Program-made: the position numbers and the translations under genes | Shown: piece by piece, positions 12,357 to 23,500 of the stretch | How the letters are laid out: every line of letters starts with the position of its first letter | How positions within the stretch are numbered: position 1 is the stretch's first letter | Source of the DNA: Leptodactylus fallax | Lineage: Eukaryota; Chordata; Amphibia; Anura; Leptodactylidae | Direction: 5' to 3' | Length of the DNA: 64,000 nt | Assembly (NCBI GenBank): GCA_947044405.1 | Contig: CAMRHE010000115.1 | Location: 1,984,001 to 2,048,000, forward strand | The notes under the pieces: generated by a model | The model's input: the letters and a program-made list of their open reading frames with translations, nothing else | Databases searched by the model: none | Told to the model about the DNA's origin: nothing

Positions 12357-12377
12357 ATATATATATATATATATATC
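12357..12377. repeat. (AT)n tract
   Basis: About ten AT units at the junction of the Penelope-like inverted repeat and the truncated DD38E Tc1 element. Confidence 0.9.
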
Positions 12378-12379
12378 TA

Positions 12380-13102
12380 TAGAGATGTGTCTGCTGCTAG
12401 AACTCTGTGTGGCATTGACCTGGTCTCAAATCTGAGCTGCTGTTAACCTGCAATTTCTGAGGCTGGTGACTCGGATGAACTTATCCTCCGCAGCAGAGGT
12501 GACTCTTGGTCTTCCTTTCCTGGGGCGGTCCTCATGTGAGCCAGTTTCTTTGTAGCGCTTGATGGTTTTGGCCACTGCACTTGGGGACACTTTCAAAGTT
12601 TTCCCAATTTTTCAAACTGACTGACCTTCATTTCTTAAAGTAATGATGGCCACTCGTTTTTCTTTACTTAGCTGCTTTTTTCTTGCCATAATACAAATTC
12701 TAACATTCCATTCAGTAGGACTATCAGCTGTGTATCCACCTGACTTCTGAACAACACAACTGATGGTCCCAACCCCATTTATAAGGCAAGAAATGCCACT
12801 TATTAAACCTGACAGGGCACACCTGTGAAGTGAAAACCATTTCAGGTGACTACCTCTTGAAGCTCATCAAGAGAATGCCAAGAGTGTGCAAAGCAGTAAT
12901 CAAAGCAAAAGGTGGCTACTTTGAAGAACCTAGAATATAAGACATATTTTCAGTTGTTTCACACTTTTTTTTTTAAGTATATAATTCCACATGTGTTAAT
13001 TCATAGTTCTGATGCCTTCAGTGTGAATCTACAATTTTTATAGTCATGAAAACAGAAAACTCTTGGAATCGGAGGGGGGGGCCAAACTTTTGGTCTGGGC
13101 TG
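12380..13102 (-). mobile_element. Tc1-like DD38E element, 5' half only
   Basis: On the minus strand this is collinear with the first ~720 bp of the element at 61694-63306. It starts with the terminal repeat (end at 13102, 'CCAAACTTTTGGTCTGGGCTG'), then the 5' UTR, the transposase start ('CTTGCCATAATACAAATTC' on +), and the helix-turn-helix region. It stops at 12380, equivalent to 'GCAGACACATCTCTA' in the full copy. The catalytic domain is missing. The plus-strand text encoding 'SGDYLLKLIKRMPRV' at 12840-12940 is not a separate gene. It is the long terminal inverted repeat, which overlaps the transposase 3' coding end in this family. Confidence 0.85.
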
Positions 13103-13104
13103 TG

Positions 13105-14124
<1,020 letters not shown>

Positions 14125-14174
14125 CTCCAATTCATAATATCCCAGGTAGACTACTATAACAACCTGCTGACAAG
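14125..14174 (+). mobile_element. Possible tiny LINE fragment
   Basis: The frame reads 'FIISQVDYYNNLL', which resembles the 'LIISRLDYCNTLL' block downstream of the RT in the L2/CR1 copies at 10.74 and 56.1 kb. Only about 15 codons, so tentative. It abuts the start of repeat copy B. Confidence 0.4.
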
Positions 14175-15789
14175 CTCCATCTGGTTCTGTGCACCATCTT
14201 CTTTGGGGCTCTTCTGGCTTGTGACTGTGTTCACGCACCACAGAGGTCACTGCTGGGGCCTGCGATTGGGCCTCAGTGGTCATGCGGAGTGCGCTGACAT
14301 CATTAAGCCAGTGACTCCTGGGGCACGTGACCTCAGTCACAGGCTGGAAGAGCCCCAAAAAGGATGCTAGGAACCATCAGAAGCCCAGGAGAGGTGAGTA
14401 TAAGTATTTGTTATTTTTAATCATGTCCCCTGGGCAGGTTACTATAGGAAATAACAATATGTATAGCGAATAGAGAACCAGGCTCTCCCCAATCGCTATC
14501 ATGGTATTGTGGCGCCCCGGCCATCTCCAGCTGGCTCCTCCTGCAACCGTGAACTTTACACCCCTGAGTGCCCCCACTGGAGGTGTAGGAGGCCCGCAGT
14601 AAACGCCTTCCTACTGTCTGTATAATGACACTGACAGCATTAGAGAGAACAACTTATCTCCTGACTGCTGTCCCTTTTACACTGATGTATTACAGTAGCA
14701 GCAGCAGGGATTAGCAAAGTTCCAATCTTTCCTGCTGCCTGCACTGCAGCAAAGTCACTCTCAGGCTACTCATATGTAGGCAGCATGGATGAGTGCTGAT
14801 CCCTGCTGCCACTACTGTAATACATCTATGGGAATGTGCTCAGAAGATCAGTCTTACTCCTGACAACTGTAAGTGTAATTTTGCAGCAGTAAGAAGGCAG
14901 GGGTCTGTACAGCTAGCAGTCTTGGTCCTGGTTTGGACCACGGTCCATCAGTTGATATAGTCTCTTACAGAATTGCTACAATGTAGTGTCAATGTTGTGC
15001 TATATAAAGCACTGCAGAGGTTATAATAATTGTAGACACAATGGAGCAAAATATATGTTGACGTCAACAGTCCAGACACTCTAAGATAGTACAAGATATG
15101 AAATGCCTGTCCAAGTATAGTCTGTAGTGTACAAAGATCACAAAAGAAGAATTCATGTCAAGTCAATATGTTGGAAAGTAGCACATGAGTAGAGTGTCTC
15201 TAGAGTAATATGAAATAAAACCCGGCTGGAGGGGAAAGAGGGTTAGAGAAATATAGAAAGTTAGTTGTTTAGCAACGAGACGCTTTACTCCTATGTCAGC
15301 AAATGACAGTCATAAGACAAGGCAGGAGTCAGACAGAAAGAATCTTTCCAAGGAACTATTCAAGGAAATCGAAAAGAAATACAATATGTTGTCAGAATAG
15401 CTAGGAGTTCATTCTGCTGAAACTTTGGTGACAAGACTGAGTAATGTGCACAAAAGCTGCATAGTGTTACTTTCTATACCATAAAGGTGCAGGTATAGGA
15501 GGTGCAGAGGTCGTAGCCGCTACCGAACCCTGGAACCAAAGGGAGTCACATAAAAGATATCCCTATTCTAAATTGCACATGGTAGGCAGGGGCTCCATTA
15601 CAAATTTTGCATTCGGGATTCAAGTTACACCTCTTGGTGCAGGCAATTATGTGCTTGTTGTACGGTGCCTATATAATGTATTGTTTACTGGAGAGATTCT
15701 TCCCGAGGCCAATGCCCTATGAATGTAAAAGCAATAGCATTTGTATGTCTTCATCTTTATGGATGCTGTACTATGGTGTCATATGACTC
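14175..15789 (+). repeat. Dispersed repeat unit, copy B
   Basis: Same unit as 7185-8142, but interrupted at 14722 by about 683 bp (14722-15404) absent from copy A. Both edges of the extra segment carry 'AGTTC'. That is compatible with a 5-bp target duplication or with a microhomology deletion in copy A. The extra segment has no recognised terminal repeats or coding. Collinearity resumes at 'ATTCTGCTGAAACTTTGGTG'. Confidence 0.8.
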
Positions 15790-15855
15790 ATAAATTGAGT
15801 TACTGAACTTGGAGGATGTGGCTAAGTAGGTTTGCCCTATACAGGTTGCTCTGTC

Positions 15856-16000
15856 TTAAAGGGGTTTTCCCACAATTAACATTTAGCACCTGTCCACAGT
15901 AATGGTCATGCATGCCTGATGCTGTTCCACCAAAAGCCCGGGGACTGACAGAGACAGCCGAGTGAAGCAAATTTAGGATAGGCACAACTTATCTAGTCTC
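15856..16000 (+). repeat. Left end of a TTAA-bounded MITE
   Basis: 'TTAAAGGGGTTTTCCCACAA' is the standard left terminus of the TTAA elements seen at 35034 and 57782. No matching right end was found before the hAT MITE at 16270, so the element is truncated or diverged. Confidence 0.5.
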
Positions 16001-16269
16001 AAGGAATCAAAAACGGGAATATACACATGTAATAGTAATACGAACCAGTACATAACTGGAGCAGGTAACCAGCGGATTGACATATTGTATAGGAATAAAA
16101 GTCCCACCATACACTTCCCACAATGTATTAATTTGATCAGACTTGTAGGCTATAGCAAAAAAAAATTGGATTTCCCCTTTAAAATAGCTGTAGACGACGA
16201 ACCAATAGCAAGAAGACAGAGCAACAAAATGTTTTTCCATTTTGATAAATTGCAATTGCAGCAAAACAC

Positions 16270-16678
16270 TAGAGATGAGCAAACCGGTTTGGATCAAACC
16301 AGTTTCGACCCCAAATTTTCCAAAAGTTACGGATTCAAGCTCCCAAAACCAAAAGTGAAATGTCGTCATGACGCTCAGCAGTCCCCATGTGACCACTGAG
16401 GCCCAATCACAGGCCCCAGCGGTGACCCCAGAGTGCATGATGTCACCCAGGAGGCCAGAAGAGAAAACAGAGAGCACCGGACACCATCACAAGGTCCAGA
16501 AGAGGTAAGAGAAGGTGAGCATAACTTTTTGCTTTTTTATTTTACACCTCCTCTTGGCCTCCAACTATTATACTCTGGGGTCTGAAGAGATCCTAGAGTA
16601 TAAAGATTTCTGTTCTGGTTCTATTAGAACCATCTGAAACCAAAACAAAATGAATCTTCAGAGGTTCACCATTCTCTA
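16270..16678. mobile_element. hAT-type MITE with 8-bp target duplication
   Basis: Starts 'TAGAGATGAGCAAACC' and ends 'GGTTCACCATTCTCTA'. Flanks are CAAAACAC (16262-16269) and CCAAACAC (16679-16686), an 8-bp duplication with one mismatch, as expected for hAT elements. The interior contains 'GACCACTGAGGCCCAATCAC', shared in inverted form with 40520-40570 and 7250-7290. It has no coding capacity. The nearby minus-strand open frame 16007-16477 overlaps this element and is spurious. Confidence 0.8.
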
Positions 16679-16692
16679 CCAAACACTTCCCA

Positions 16693-16955
16693 TCAAGCAG
16701 AGCGGATTGATATATAGTTTTTTGGGGAAAGACTCAGTATAACTTATACTTCATTGATTCAAACCTTTGTTTATTCTGGCTTAGGAGTCCAGTGGACTCC
16801 TAAACCAAGAATGAACAGAAGTGTGAATGAATAAAGTATAAGTTATACTTGGAACTTTTCTAGCAAAACTAGACATCAATCTGCTCACCCTTCCTGCTCT
16901 ATAACATGCTGCCTGCAGATTGGACTACATTTTCAATGTGACAGGTTCCCTTTAA
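16693..16955. repeat. Foldback MITE with near-perfect 118-bp palindrome
   Basis: Bases about 16735-16853 form a palindrome centred on 'GGAGTCCAGTGGACTCC' near 16794. 'AGTATAACTTATACTTCATT' pairs with 'AATAAAGTATAAGTTATACT'. The right end is 'GACAGGTTCCCTTTAA', a TTAA terminus. The left terminus is not clear. Confidence 0.65.
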
Positions 16956-17649
16956 ATAGTACAGGGTCAATTCTCATATAAGAGCATAACCTCTAAGTAT
17001 GCGGATGATAGCTCCAGTATCACATTTCTCTGCATGACTGACTTCCCATGTCTATGACCAACCTTACAGTCACTTTACCCTAATTTACTTTATTTCTGGC
17101 AGGAAAATCCAAAGATGCATTGCCTTTAGCAGAGCTTGGCTCTCTATGGGCACAGATGCAAATAAAACGGATCAATGATAGCAAATAAGTTCAACCCAGG
17201 TTGTGAGGGGGTTAATGAATATCCATGAGAGGAAAAGAAGGGAGAGATCGGAGACTGATAGCAGACACATTGTGTTTGCTTTGCATGAGCTGCTGGTGTG
17301 ACATGAGAGCAAGATAGAGGGCCATACATTGCTATCTTACAGGTTAAAGTCTACACACTTAATGAATTCTGCAAGATCCTCTGGATTATATAAAAATGGA
17401 TGACAAGAAGAGGACAGAACAGAAGCGGCTTCATACACGGATGGCTGTCACACAAAGGGCATGTCGCTTATTTGTGACTGACAGCTAACTGTGTAACAAG
17501 GCAATATACAGTACATGAACATCACCACTACTTATCTGCGTGAAGAAGACCTAAACAGAAGACAGGAAATTGTGGAGAAGCATGATTCATATGGGGGCCA
17601 GCACTGGCAGCGGGCACCTGTCATAAATATACTCAGGGTATAGCCCTGG

Positions 17650-17650
<1 letters not shown>
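16956..17650. other. Unassigned intronic DNA
   Basis: Probable qrfpr intron 1. No splice-flanked coding segment or repeat recognised. The open frame 17144-17329 (-) has no recognisable domain. Confidence 0.4.
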
Positions 17651-17689
<39 letters not shown>

Positions 17690-18136
17690 ATATATATATA
17701 TCTGGTGGATGATCGCTGGTTAAGTAAGGTATTAAGATATACAAATGTATCTTACATACTACTCACACATAACAGATATAACACAAACAGATGTAGCAGA
17801 GCTGAATTGTATCTTACTGAACTATATGCAAAAGAACTGCACTGTTTCCATAACATGAGACACGTGATAACAACAAGGGCTGGACCAATATAAAAACTGT
17901 GTTACAAAGATAGATATATAGACAGATAGATAATAGATGGGCAGATAGATATGAGATATATAAATGGACAGATAAGGATACAGTTGAAGAAGTTGTGTAG
18001 CTAGGTATTAGAAGATAGATAAATATAGTATGGTGTCGATAGTTGGATAGTAAGAGCTATAGCTAGAAAGAAGAAACATGCAGCGGCCACTATCTGTCTG
18101 TCTACATTGTCTGTCTATCTAGCTGTCTGTCTACAG

Positions 18137-18174
<38 letters not shown>

Positions 18175-18310
18175 CCTATCTATGTATTTACAGTCTATCT
18201 ATCAATCTAAACTTCTTGAACTGTATGCCAACTCATTATTCATGTTCATTTTCTACTGTCTATCTATCTATCTATTTATCTATCTATCATCTATCTATTT
18301 ATCTCATATC
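17651..18310. repeat. (TA)n and GATA/CTAT microsatellites
   Basis: (TA)n at 17651-17702 interrupted by 'TGTGTG'. Loose GATA-type repeats at 17905-17965 and 18000-18060. Purer (CTAT)n at 18139-18180 and 18258-18305. All frames through them are repeat artefacts. Confidence 0.9.
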
Positions 18311-18319
18311 TATCAATCG

Positions 18320-18708
18320 ATAACATGGATATTTATTGGTTATGCTCTAGTATATAGTATTTGTTTATCTGCAGCTGACCACATGAGACTGTGTAGACAA
18401 CAATATGGCTAGAGATCACATGTCCTTTGGCACATGAACAATACTGTATGGTTCTCCAGATATCCTGCTTCACATATACCTGGAATGTAAGGCTCACATG
18501 GTGTAATCTGTGTGTTACTTCAGGTGACTAAAAGATTATAAGAGGATGTACAAAGAGAAACTTTTTGTTGGTATGCAGATGTACAGATAAATAATAAAAT
18601 ACAAGATACATAGACAGATAATAGAAAGATATAACAAGGAAAGAAAGATCAATAGGTAGGTAGATAGATAAGTGATTAATGAGTAGGGATACAGTTAGAT
18701 TGATGGAC

Positions 18709-18746
<38 letters not shown>

Positions 18747-19050
18747 CTAACAACCTCTCTGTATGTTATATCTTTCTACTATTTGTTTATGTATCTTATT
18801 ATTTATCTGTACATCTGTATACCAACAAAAAGTTTCTCTTTCTACACCACTTTTGGGCTCTCACCTCCAGTAAAATGCAGATTACACCATGTGAGCTTTA
18901 CATGTGAAGCAGGATGTCTGGTGAACCATACAGTATTCTCCATGTGCCAGAGGACATGTGATCTCTAGCCATATTGTTGTCTACAGAGTCTCATGTGCTC
19001 AGCTGCTGATAAACAGATTTACTGAAGCATGGCCAATAATTATTATCCTT
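18320..19050. repeat. Large inverted repeat, ~300-bp arms, GATA loop
   Basis: The left arm (about 18320-18635) is the reverse complement of the right arm (about 18755-19050) at roughly 85-90% by eye. Paired landmarks include 'CAACAATATGGCTAGAGATC', 'ATACTGTATGGTTC' and 'AGAGAAACTTTTTGTTGGTA'. The 120-bp spacer holds a (GATA)n array at 18709-18746. It lies about 470 bp downstream of the qrfpr exon 1 donor, inside intron 1. Arms carry no recognised coding. Confidence 0.9.
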
Positions 19051-19515
19051 TCTTTCATAAAGAGGTTCTGCAGTAGCTGATGTGTCTGCATAGGATTTGC
19101 CTCTGTGATGGGAGTAAGAGTTCATCCACATGATCTTATTTATCTATCTGTTCCTAAGACAAACCATTCATGTATTTTGATCTAAGACAACACTACTTAT
19201 GCTGAATATTTAATACAAGTCTATGTGACTGTAATGACTAAACCAACCCTTTTCTGTTCAATAAATTCCAAGGTGTTTGTGCATAATATACAGTCCTGGT
19301 TAACCGGAGATAACACCTTGCAAGCTCATCCTGCATGGTGAGTCCAGCAGACCTTTACATTGTGTCTGTATCTTTACAGTATGTAAGGATGGAGGAAGGA
19401 TGTGTATAAGAACTGCTGCTTAAGCTATATCAGAGATATATACAATATGCATGCTGACTTATCATTCATGAACACATTTCTGGTCATTATAACCAGACTC
19501 TTTGCATCACATCTT
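19051..19515. other. qrfpr intron 1 proximal part
   Basis: Immediately downstream of the splice donor on the minus strand. No repeat or exon recognised. Confidence 0.5.
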
Positions 19516-19517
19516 AC
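19516..19517 (-). other. Splice donor (GT) of qrfpr exon 1
   Basis: On the minus strand the exon ends '...GGCTGGGAG' and continues 'GTAAGA', a consensus U2 donor. It splits a Gly codon after its first base (phase 1), right after Trp-Leu-Gly. The frame runs into a TGA eight bases later in the intron. Confidence 0.85.
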
Positions 19518-19860
19518 CTCCCAGCCATTCAGATGAGATGTTCTGCAGCAAAGTGAACGGGATGCAAAAGAAAGTTACCAACAAGTCACTGCAAGCCAAT
19601 GAGCAGATAAAGATATTTGTAGCTGTCCTCATTGCCTTCTTCCTGATGATAATATATACCACAAGACTGTTGCCAAACAGTGCCATGACAAAGATGATAA
19701 TGTACAAGATGAGGAATACCACCTTGGCACTGAGGGGCAGCTCTGGGATGTAAACTAAGGGTTTGAGACCATAAGCAGCAATAAACTCCAGTCTGCTCAT
19801 GTTGTGTTCCTTCAACAGCTGGTTAAAGGCTTCAGGAGTTATGTTCAGTCTTCTGTCCAT
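19518..19860 (-). CDS. qrfpr: Pyroglutamylated RFamide peptide receptor, exon 1
   Basis: The exon encodes residues 1-114 plus one base of a class A G-protein-coupled receptor that I recognise as QRFPR (GPR103), the plasma-membrane receptor for QRFP/26RFa neuropeptides. The N-terminus 'LNITPEAFNQLLKEHNMSR' keeps two N-glycosylation sequons (Asn6, Asn20) and 'KPLVYIPELP'. TM1 spans about 46-72 with the Gly63-Asn64 signature. Intracellular loop 1 has 'RKKAMRTATNIFI'. TM2 spans about 81-105 with 'SLACSDLL' and Asp92. The exon ends in extracellular loop 1 'WLGG', the usual end point before the conserved Cys. The ATG at 19860 has a strong Kozak context (CACCATGG). An upstream in-frame codon at 19920 is GTG, not a start. 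Remaining exons should lie at lower coordinates but were not seen. An RFamide-family paralogue (qrfpr2-like) is the main alternative. Confidence 0.9.
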
Positions 19861-20400
19861 GGTGCTGAAGAAGTTAACTCTGCAGAAGAAGGGTCCACCT
19901 GCCCAATAAAGCAATTTCACATGGTGGTCCCTGAGCCCATGTGACCAAAGTGTAGATGCATAGCAGTAAATGCTCTAAAAGTTTCAATTGCATACTAACT
20001 CTGTATCTCCAGCCATCAATTTGCTGTCTTTCAGTACTCCAAGTGGTCCATGAAGAAGACACTTTCTTTATAGACCTCTCCCAAGAGTCTGGTTTAGCTC
20101 ACATTTTTCCATAGTGATGGATTGCATGTCTTTTCCTTCTATAGGTCAACCTTGTACCTGTGCTTCATTCTTCCTCTTCCTCCTCAGGACTCTGTGTGGT
20201 TTCTTTACCTTTTGCTCCTCTTTGCTAGTTACAGCCCCTGAAGGATTGCTGCTCTGGTGTGTACTGCCCTGCTTGCTGTCAGAAGGAGGACTGTCTGCTT
20301 ACTGCATTGCTGTTTACAGTAGAACACACAATGGGATCCTATTTGCTGGCAGAGTAATTGCAAGTCAGTGATCACAATCCTGGCTTTTTACACCAGAGGT
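19861..20400 (-). promoter_or_regulatory. qrfpr 5' UTR and probable proximal promoter
   Basis: Minus-strand sequence upstream of the ATG. A 'TATAAAG' occurs at 20066-20072, about 205 bp upstream of the ATG, and could be a TATA box. No transcript evidence exists here. The stretch has no recognised transposon, unlike most of the window, which fits a retained regulatory region. The frames at 19874-20062 and 20114-20371 have no known domain. Confidence 0.35.
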
Positions 20401-20790
20401 CTTGAATAATCATTGCTGGATGTTCGTGTGACTGAAGAGGCAGTGGACAGCTTAGCATGAGGGTGGAAGGAAACCAGTGAAAGACAACTGACTTCATATG
20501 TTATGGCATATAATCCCTGGATACTGTTATAATTTCCCTGGAAATAGAACATATATAATTGTATTTAATGAGAGTAAAACTTTAACCCCTCTGCAGTTAC
20601 TGGGAAGCAGCAAAAATGCTGGAAGATATTGATGAAATTCAGGCAAAGTGTTCAACAATACATTCTCTAGTAAATCAGACTATGTAAATCAGACTATGTA
20701 TGGCACTGACAGCTTTTTAAGAGAGAATGTCCACAATCGAGATATATATAGATATAAATCCAGATCCCTGGAGTAGCCATATATCCCTAA
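20401..20790. other. Unassigned upstream DNA
   Basis: No gene or element recognised. A tandem 'TAAATCAGACTATG' duplication lies at 20671-20698. Confidence 0.4.
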
Positions 20791-20794
20791 AGTC

Positions 20795-21510
20795 CTGGGT
20801 GCCCTCCAAAAGCCACAACTTTTTATTTTTCTGTTCACACAGCCATATGAGGGATTATTTTTCTTCTGGACAAACTGTACTTGTAATGGTATCATATAAT
20901 ATTCCCTACGATGTACTGAAAAGCTGGAAAAATATAAGAATGGTGTGGTATTAGAGTAAAACTGTATTTTCAACACTTTAAGTGTTTTGGTTTTTAAGGC
21001 GTTAACTGTGCGGCCAAAATGACATGCTACCTGTATTCTGTTATGATTACGGCAATGCCAAATTTATATTATATATTCAATTAATATATTAGATTTTATT
21101 ATGTTTTAACACCAAAACCATGTTTTCTTGGAGATGCCATATTCTGACATCTGTAACATTTTATATTTTGCTATATGAGGCTGTGTAATGGCTTTATTTT
21201 GCTTGGCCAGATGTCTTTTTTATTGACACCATTTTGAGCAATGTCTGAAGTTTTGATCGCTTTTTATTCACATTTTTTAGGAAGGTAAAATGGCAAAAAT
21301 ATGGCAGTTTGGCTATTTTGATTTTTATTCCTGCTACAGCATTCACCGTATGGGAAAAATACTTTTATATATTTGTTGTTTGGGCATTTTTGGAAACGTG
21401 GATGCATAATTTATTTAGATTTGGTTTTGTTTATTTATTTTAATTTGAGATCTAGGCAAAGGGGGTGATCTGAATTTTTTTTTTTTTTTTTTTTAAAGTT
21501 TTATAACCCC
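20795..21510 (-). repeat. Diverged TTAA-family element, reverse orientation
   Basis: Read on the minus strand, this follows the 3' two-thirds of the 1.0-1.3 kb TTAA family. It has 'CCCATACGGTGAATGCTGTA', 'AATAAAAAGCGATCAAA', 'ATATGGC', 'AAATTTGGCATTGCCGTAATC', 'GAATACAGGTAGCATGTCAT', then 'CCTCATATGGCTGTGTGAAC' and 'AAAAAGTTGTGGCTTTTGGAG'. Ends are truncated. Confidence 0.65.
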
Positions 21511-21790
21511 CCACCCCCTTCACTGGCTGCAGCAGTGACCTCAGTGGTGTTGGCAGGACACAGCTCAGGAGGCCCTCTTTGCGGGCACCACAACCACAGA
21601 GGGTCCCCAGTCACCAACCCTCTCCATGAACGCTACAATATATTCCATGCAGTTCATACAGATAGCACATACAGGCAGCGTATGGCATCTCAACCAGCAC
21701 ATGTATACATATAATATACTGTGTGGATTATTTGACAAATTACCCAGATAGATGTATAGGGCGCCCCATAGGGCGCCCCATAGGGCGCTT
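21460..21790. repeat. Dispersed repeat pairing with 30475-30775
   Basis: Shares 'CTGGCTGCAGCAGTGACCTC', 'ACAGCTCAGGAGGCCCTCTT', 'CATACAGGCAGCGTATGGCA' and 'TACTGTGTGGATTATTTGAC' in the same order and orientation with 30475-30775. It ends in a 13-bp tandem array at 21757-21789 ('ATAGGGCGCCCC', about 2.5 copies) not present in the other copy. Confidence 0.8.
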
Positions 21791-22094
21791 GGACCTGCAA
21801 TCATTAGATTGTTTGTCCCATAGACTGCAATATAACTGTCTTGCAGTCTATGGAGAACTTACTATATCTATATTGAGGCCTACCACCGGCCTGGAAGCCA
21901 TCATAATGCTCCCAGCTATCACGGAAACAGGACGACGCCTGTGATCTCACTGCGCGGGAGCCGTCCTGCAGCTAAACAGGTACCGAGGTTGTTGGGGACT
22001 TGTAGCAGGAGGCTCCTGGAGAACTCTGATCATGGGCATTAGTGCTGAGTCTATGCTGTATAGAACAGAACCTGATTCAGAGCGGCCACCATAT

Positions 22095-23125
22095 TTAGCC
22101 CCTTCCCGACATCTGCCGTCATAGTACGGCGATGTCGAGTATTTAAATAAGGCGGCCACTCAGCTGTCATGGCCACTGGGTCTCTGCTGTATTATATATT
22201 GATCGTGGGAATTAAGGCTCTTGGCTCCTCAGTCAAAGCTGAATGAGGGGACACTTTCCCAGCGGCGCCTGGGCGCCATCATTTTTCTGGGGAGCCAGCC
22301 CCCAGAGCAAGATCTGGGGCTGCCCCATCCCATTGCTATGACAGCCGGGAGCCTATTGAAGGCTCCCAGGCTTGTCTCCCATACATTTGTATCACAGGCT
22401 GCTTTATGCAGTTTAAATAACCCCCCTTTCCCTAGAATACATATTAAAGTTACAAATTAATGTGAAACACATACACATTAGGTATCCCTGTGTCCGAAAA
22501 TGCCTGGTTTATAAACTTATAAAAATCTTTTTCCTGTATGGTAAACAAAAAAAAAATGAAAAGTGCCAAACCGCAGTTTTTTTTCGCTGTTTCGCCTCTG
22601 ATAACAATCAAAGCAATAGACATTCTATTCTATAACTAAAATGTAAACCTGGCCCTGCAAAAAAAAAAAAAAAACCTATGCATTCCTGTACACGGAAATA
22701 TAAAAAAAAGTTTGTAGTTGTGTAGAATATGGCGACTTTTAGAATTTTTTATTTTTTTTGCAAAGTTTTAGATTTTTCTTAATGGGTTAAAATGTAAATA
22801 AAACTATATACATTTGGAATCCCTGGATTTGTACCATAGAATACAGGTGACATGTCATTTTGGCTGCAGAGTAAACTCTGTAATAATGAAGAAGAAAGTT
22901 GCAAAAATGCACATTTTCTCTAATTCCACCCCATTCTGAATTTTTCTTCAGCTTCCCAGTACATTGTACAGAATAATAAATAGTACCATTGTGAAGAACA
23001 ATTTGTCCTGCAAAAATGAAGCCATCATATGGCTCTTTGAATTGAAAAATAAAAGAGTTATGAGGTTTGGAAAGCGGGAGTCAAAAAACGAAAATCGAAA
23101 AATTCCTCCGGCGGGAAGGGGTTAA
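22095..23125 (+). repeat. TTAA-bounded 1.03-kb element
   Basis: Begins 'TTAGCCCCTTCCCGACATCT' and ends 'GGCGGGAAGGGGTTAA', matching inverted ends with one decayed TTAA. Interior landmarks match 36699-37981: 'CATGACAGC' type GC-rich 5' part, 'AGAATACAGGTGACATGTCA', 'GCTTCCCAGTACATTGTACA', 'ATATGGCTCTTTGAATTGAA'. Non-coding. The TTAA ends suggest piggyBac-type mobilisation. Confidence 0.8.
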
Positions 23126-23152
23126 AGATCCAACATCTGCCATCATAAAGGG

Positions 23153-23232
23153 TTAAAGGGAATCTGTCATCAGTAAATTTGTTATAACCATAATCCTATT
23201 ACCTTGTAGAGATGATTCTACAGTTTCCAAAT
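23153..23232 (+). repeat. Left end of a TTAA MITE cut by Tc1
   Basis: 'TTAAAGGGAATCTGTCATCA' is a MITE left terminus related to 16955 and 33189. It stops where the Tc1 element begins at 23234. Confidence 0.55.
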
Positions 23233-23347
23233 AGAGTGAAGGAAATAAGTATTTGATCCCTTGCTGATTTTGTAAGGTTGCCCACTGACAAAGACATGTC
23301 TATAACTTTAAGTGTAGGTTAATTTTAACAGTGAGAGATAGAATATC

Positions 23348-23362
23348 AAAAATAAAATCCAG
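23348..23362. repeat. L1 target-site duplication, left copy
   Basis: 'AAAAATAAAATCCAG' is repeated exactly at 29139-29153, on either side of the L1 body. Confidence 0.9.
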
Positions 23363-23500
23363 GGGGGCGGAGCCTACTGTGGAGCGAAATGGCCGCATAG
23401 TTGTAAAGCTCCAGGCCTGAGTCTCATACAGCGACAGAAATAGCGACTTGCCCGTGGATTACACCTACCCAAACAACGGGAACGCTTCATACCGTCAGGG

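Larger units (their letters stand above)
8640..12360 (-). mobile_element. Penelope-like element (PLE), split by an L2/CR1 LINE
   Basis: Bases 8645-8760 are the reverse complement, at high identity, of 12245-12365. Shared text includes 'ACCATATAAAGCATAATAGG' and 'AATTTTCTTTAT.CAAACAAT'. Between these inverted repeats, at 11991-12239 on the minus strand, lies the C-terminal piece of a GIY-YIG endonuclease of the type fused to Penelope reverse transcriptases. PLEs are known to carry pseudo-LTRs in tandem or inverted arrangement and to be 5'-truncated, which fits. The reverse-transcriptase part is missing. The L2/CR1 LINE at 9372-11447 interrupts it. Outer limits and the status of 9060-9370 are approximate. 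Confidence 0.6.

Noticed and set aside
12840..12945. Plus-strand 'SGDYLLKLIKRMPRVCKAVIKAKGG' as a separate transposase piece
   Set aside because: It is the long inverted repeat of the minus-strand DD38E half copy, which overlaps the coding end in this family.
16007..16477. 156-codon minus-strand frame
   Set aside because: Overlaps the hAT MITE at 16270-16678, no known domain, and no plausible splice or start context.
19502..19753. Plus-strand frame over the qrfpr exon
   Set aside because: Antisense shadow of the receptor exon.
19861..19920. 20-residue N-terminal extension of the receptor
   Set aside because: The upstream codon at 19918-19920 is GTG; the ATG at 19860 has the Kozak context and aligns with the expected QRFPR start.
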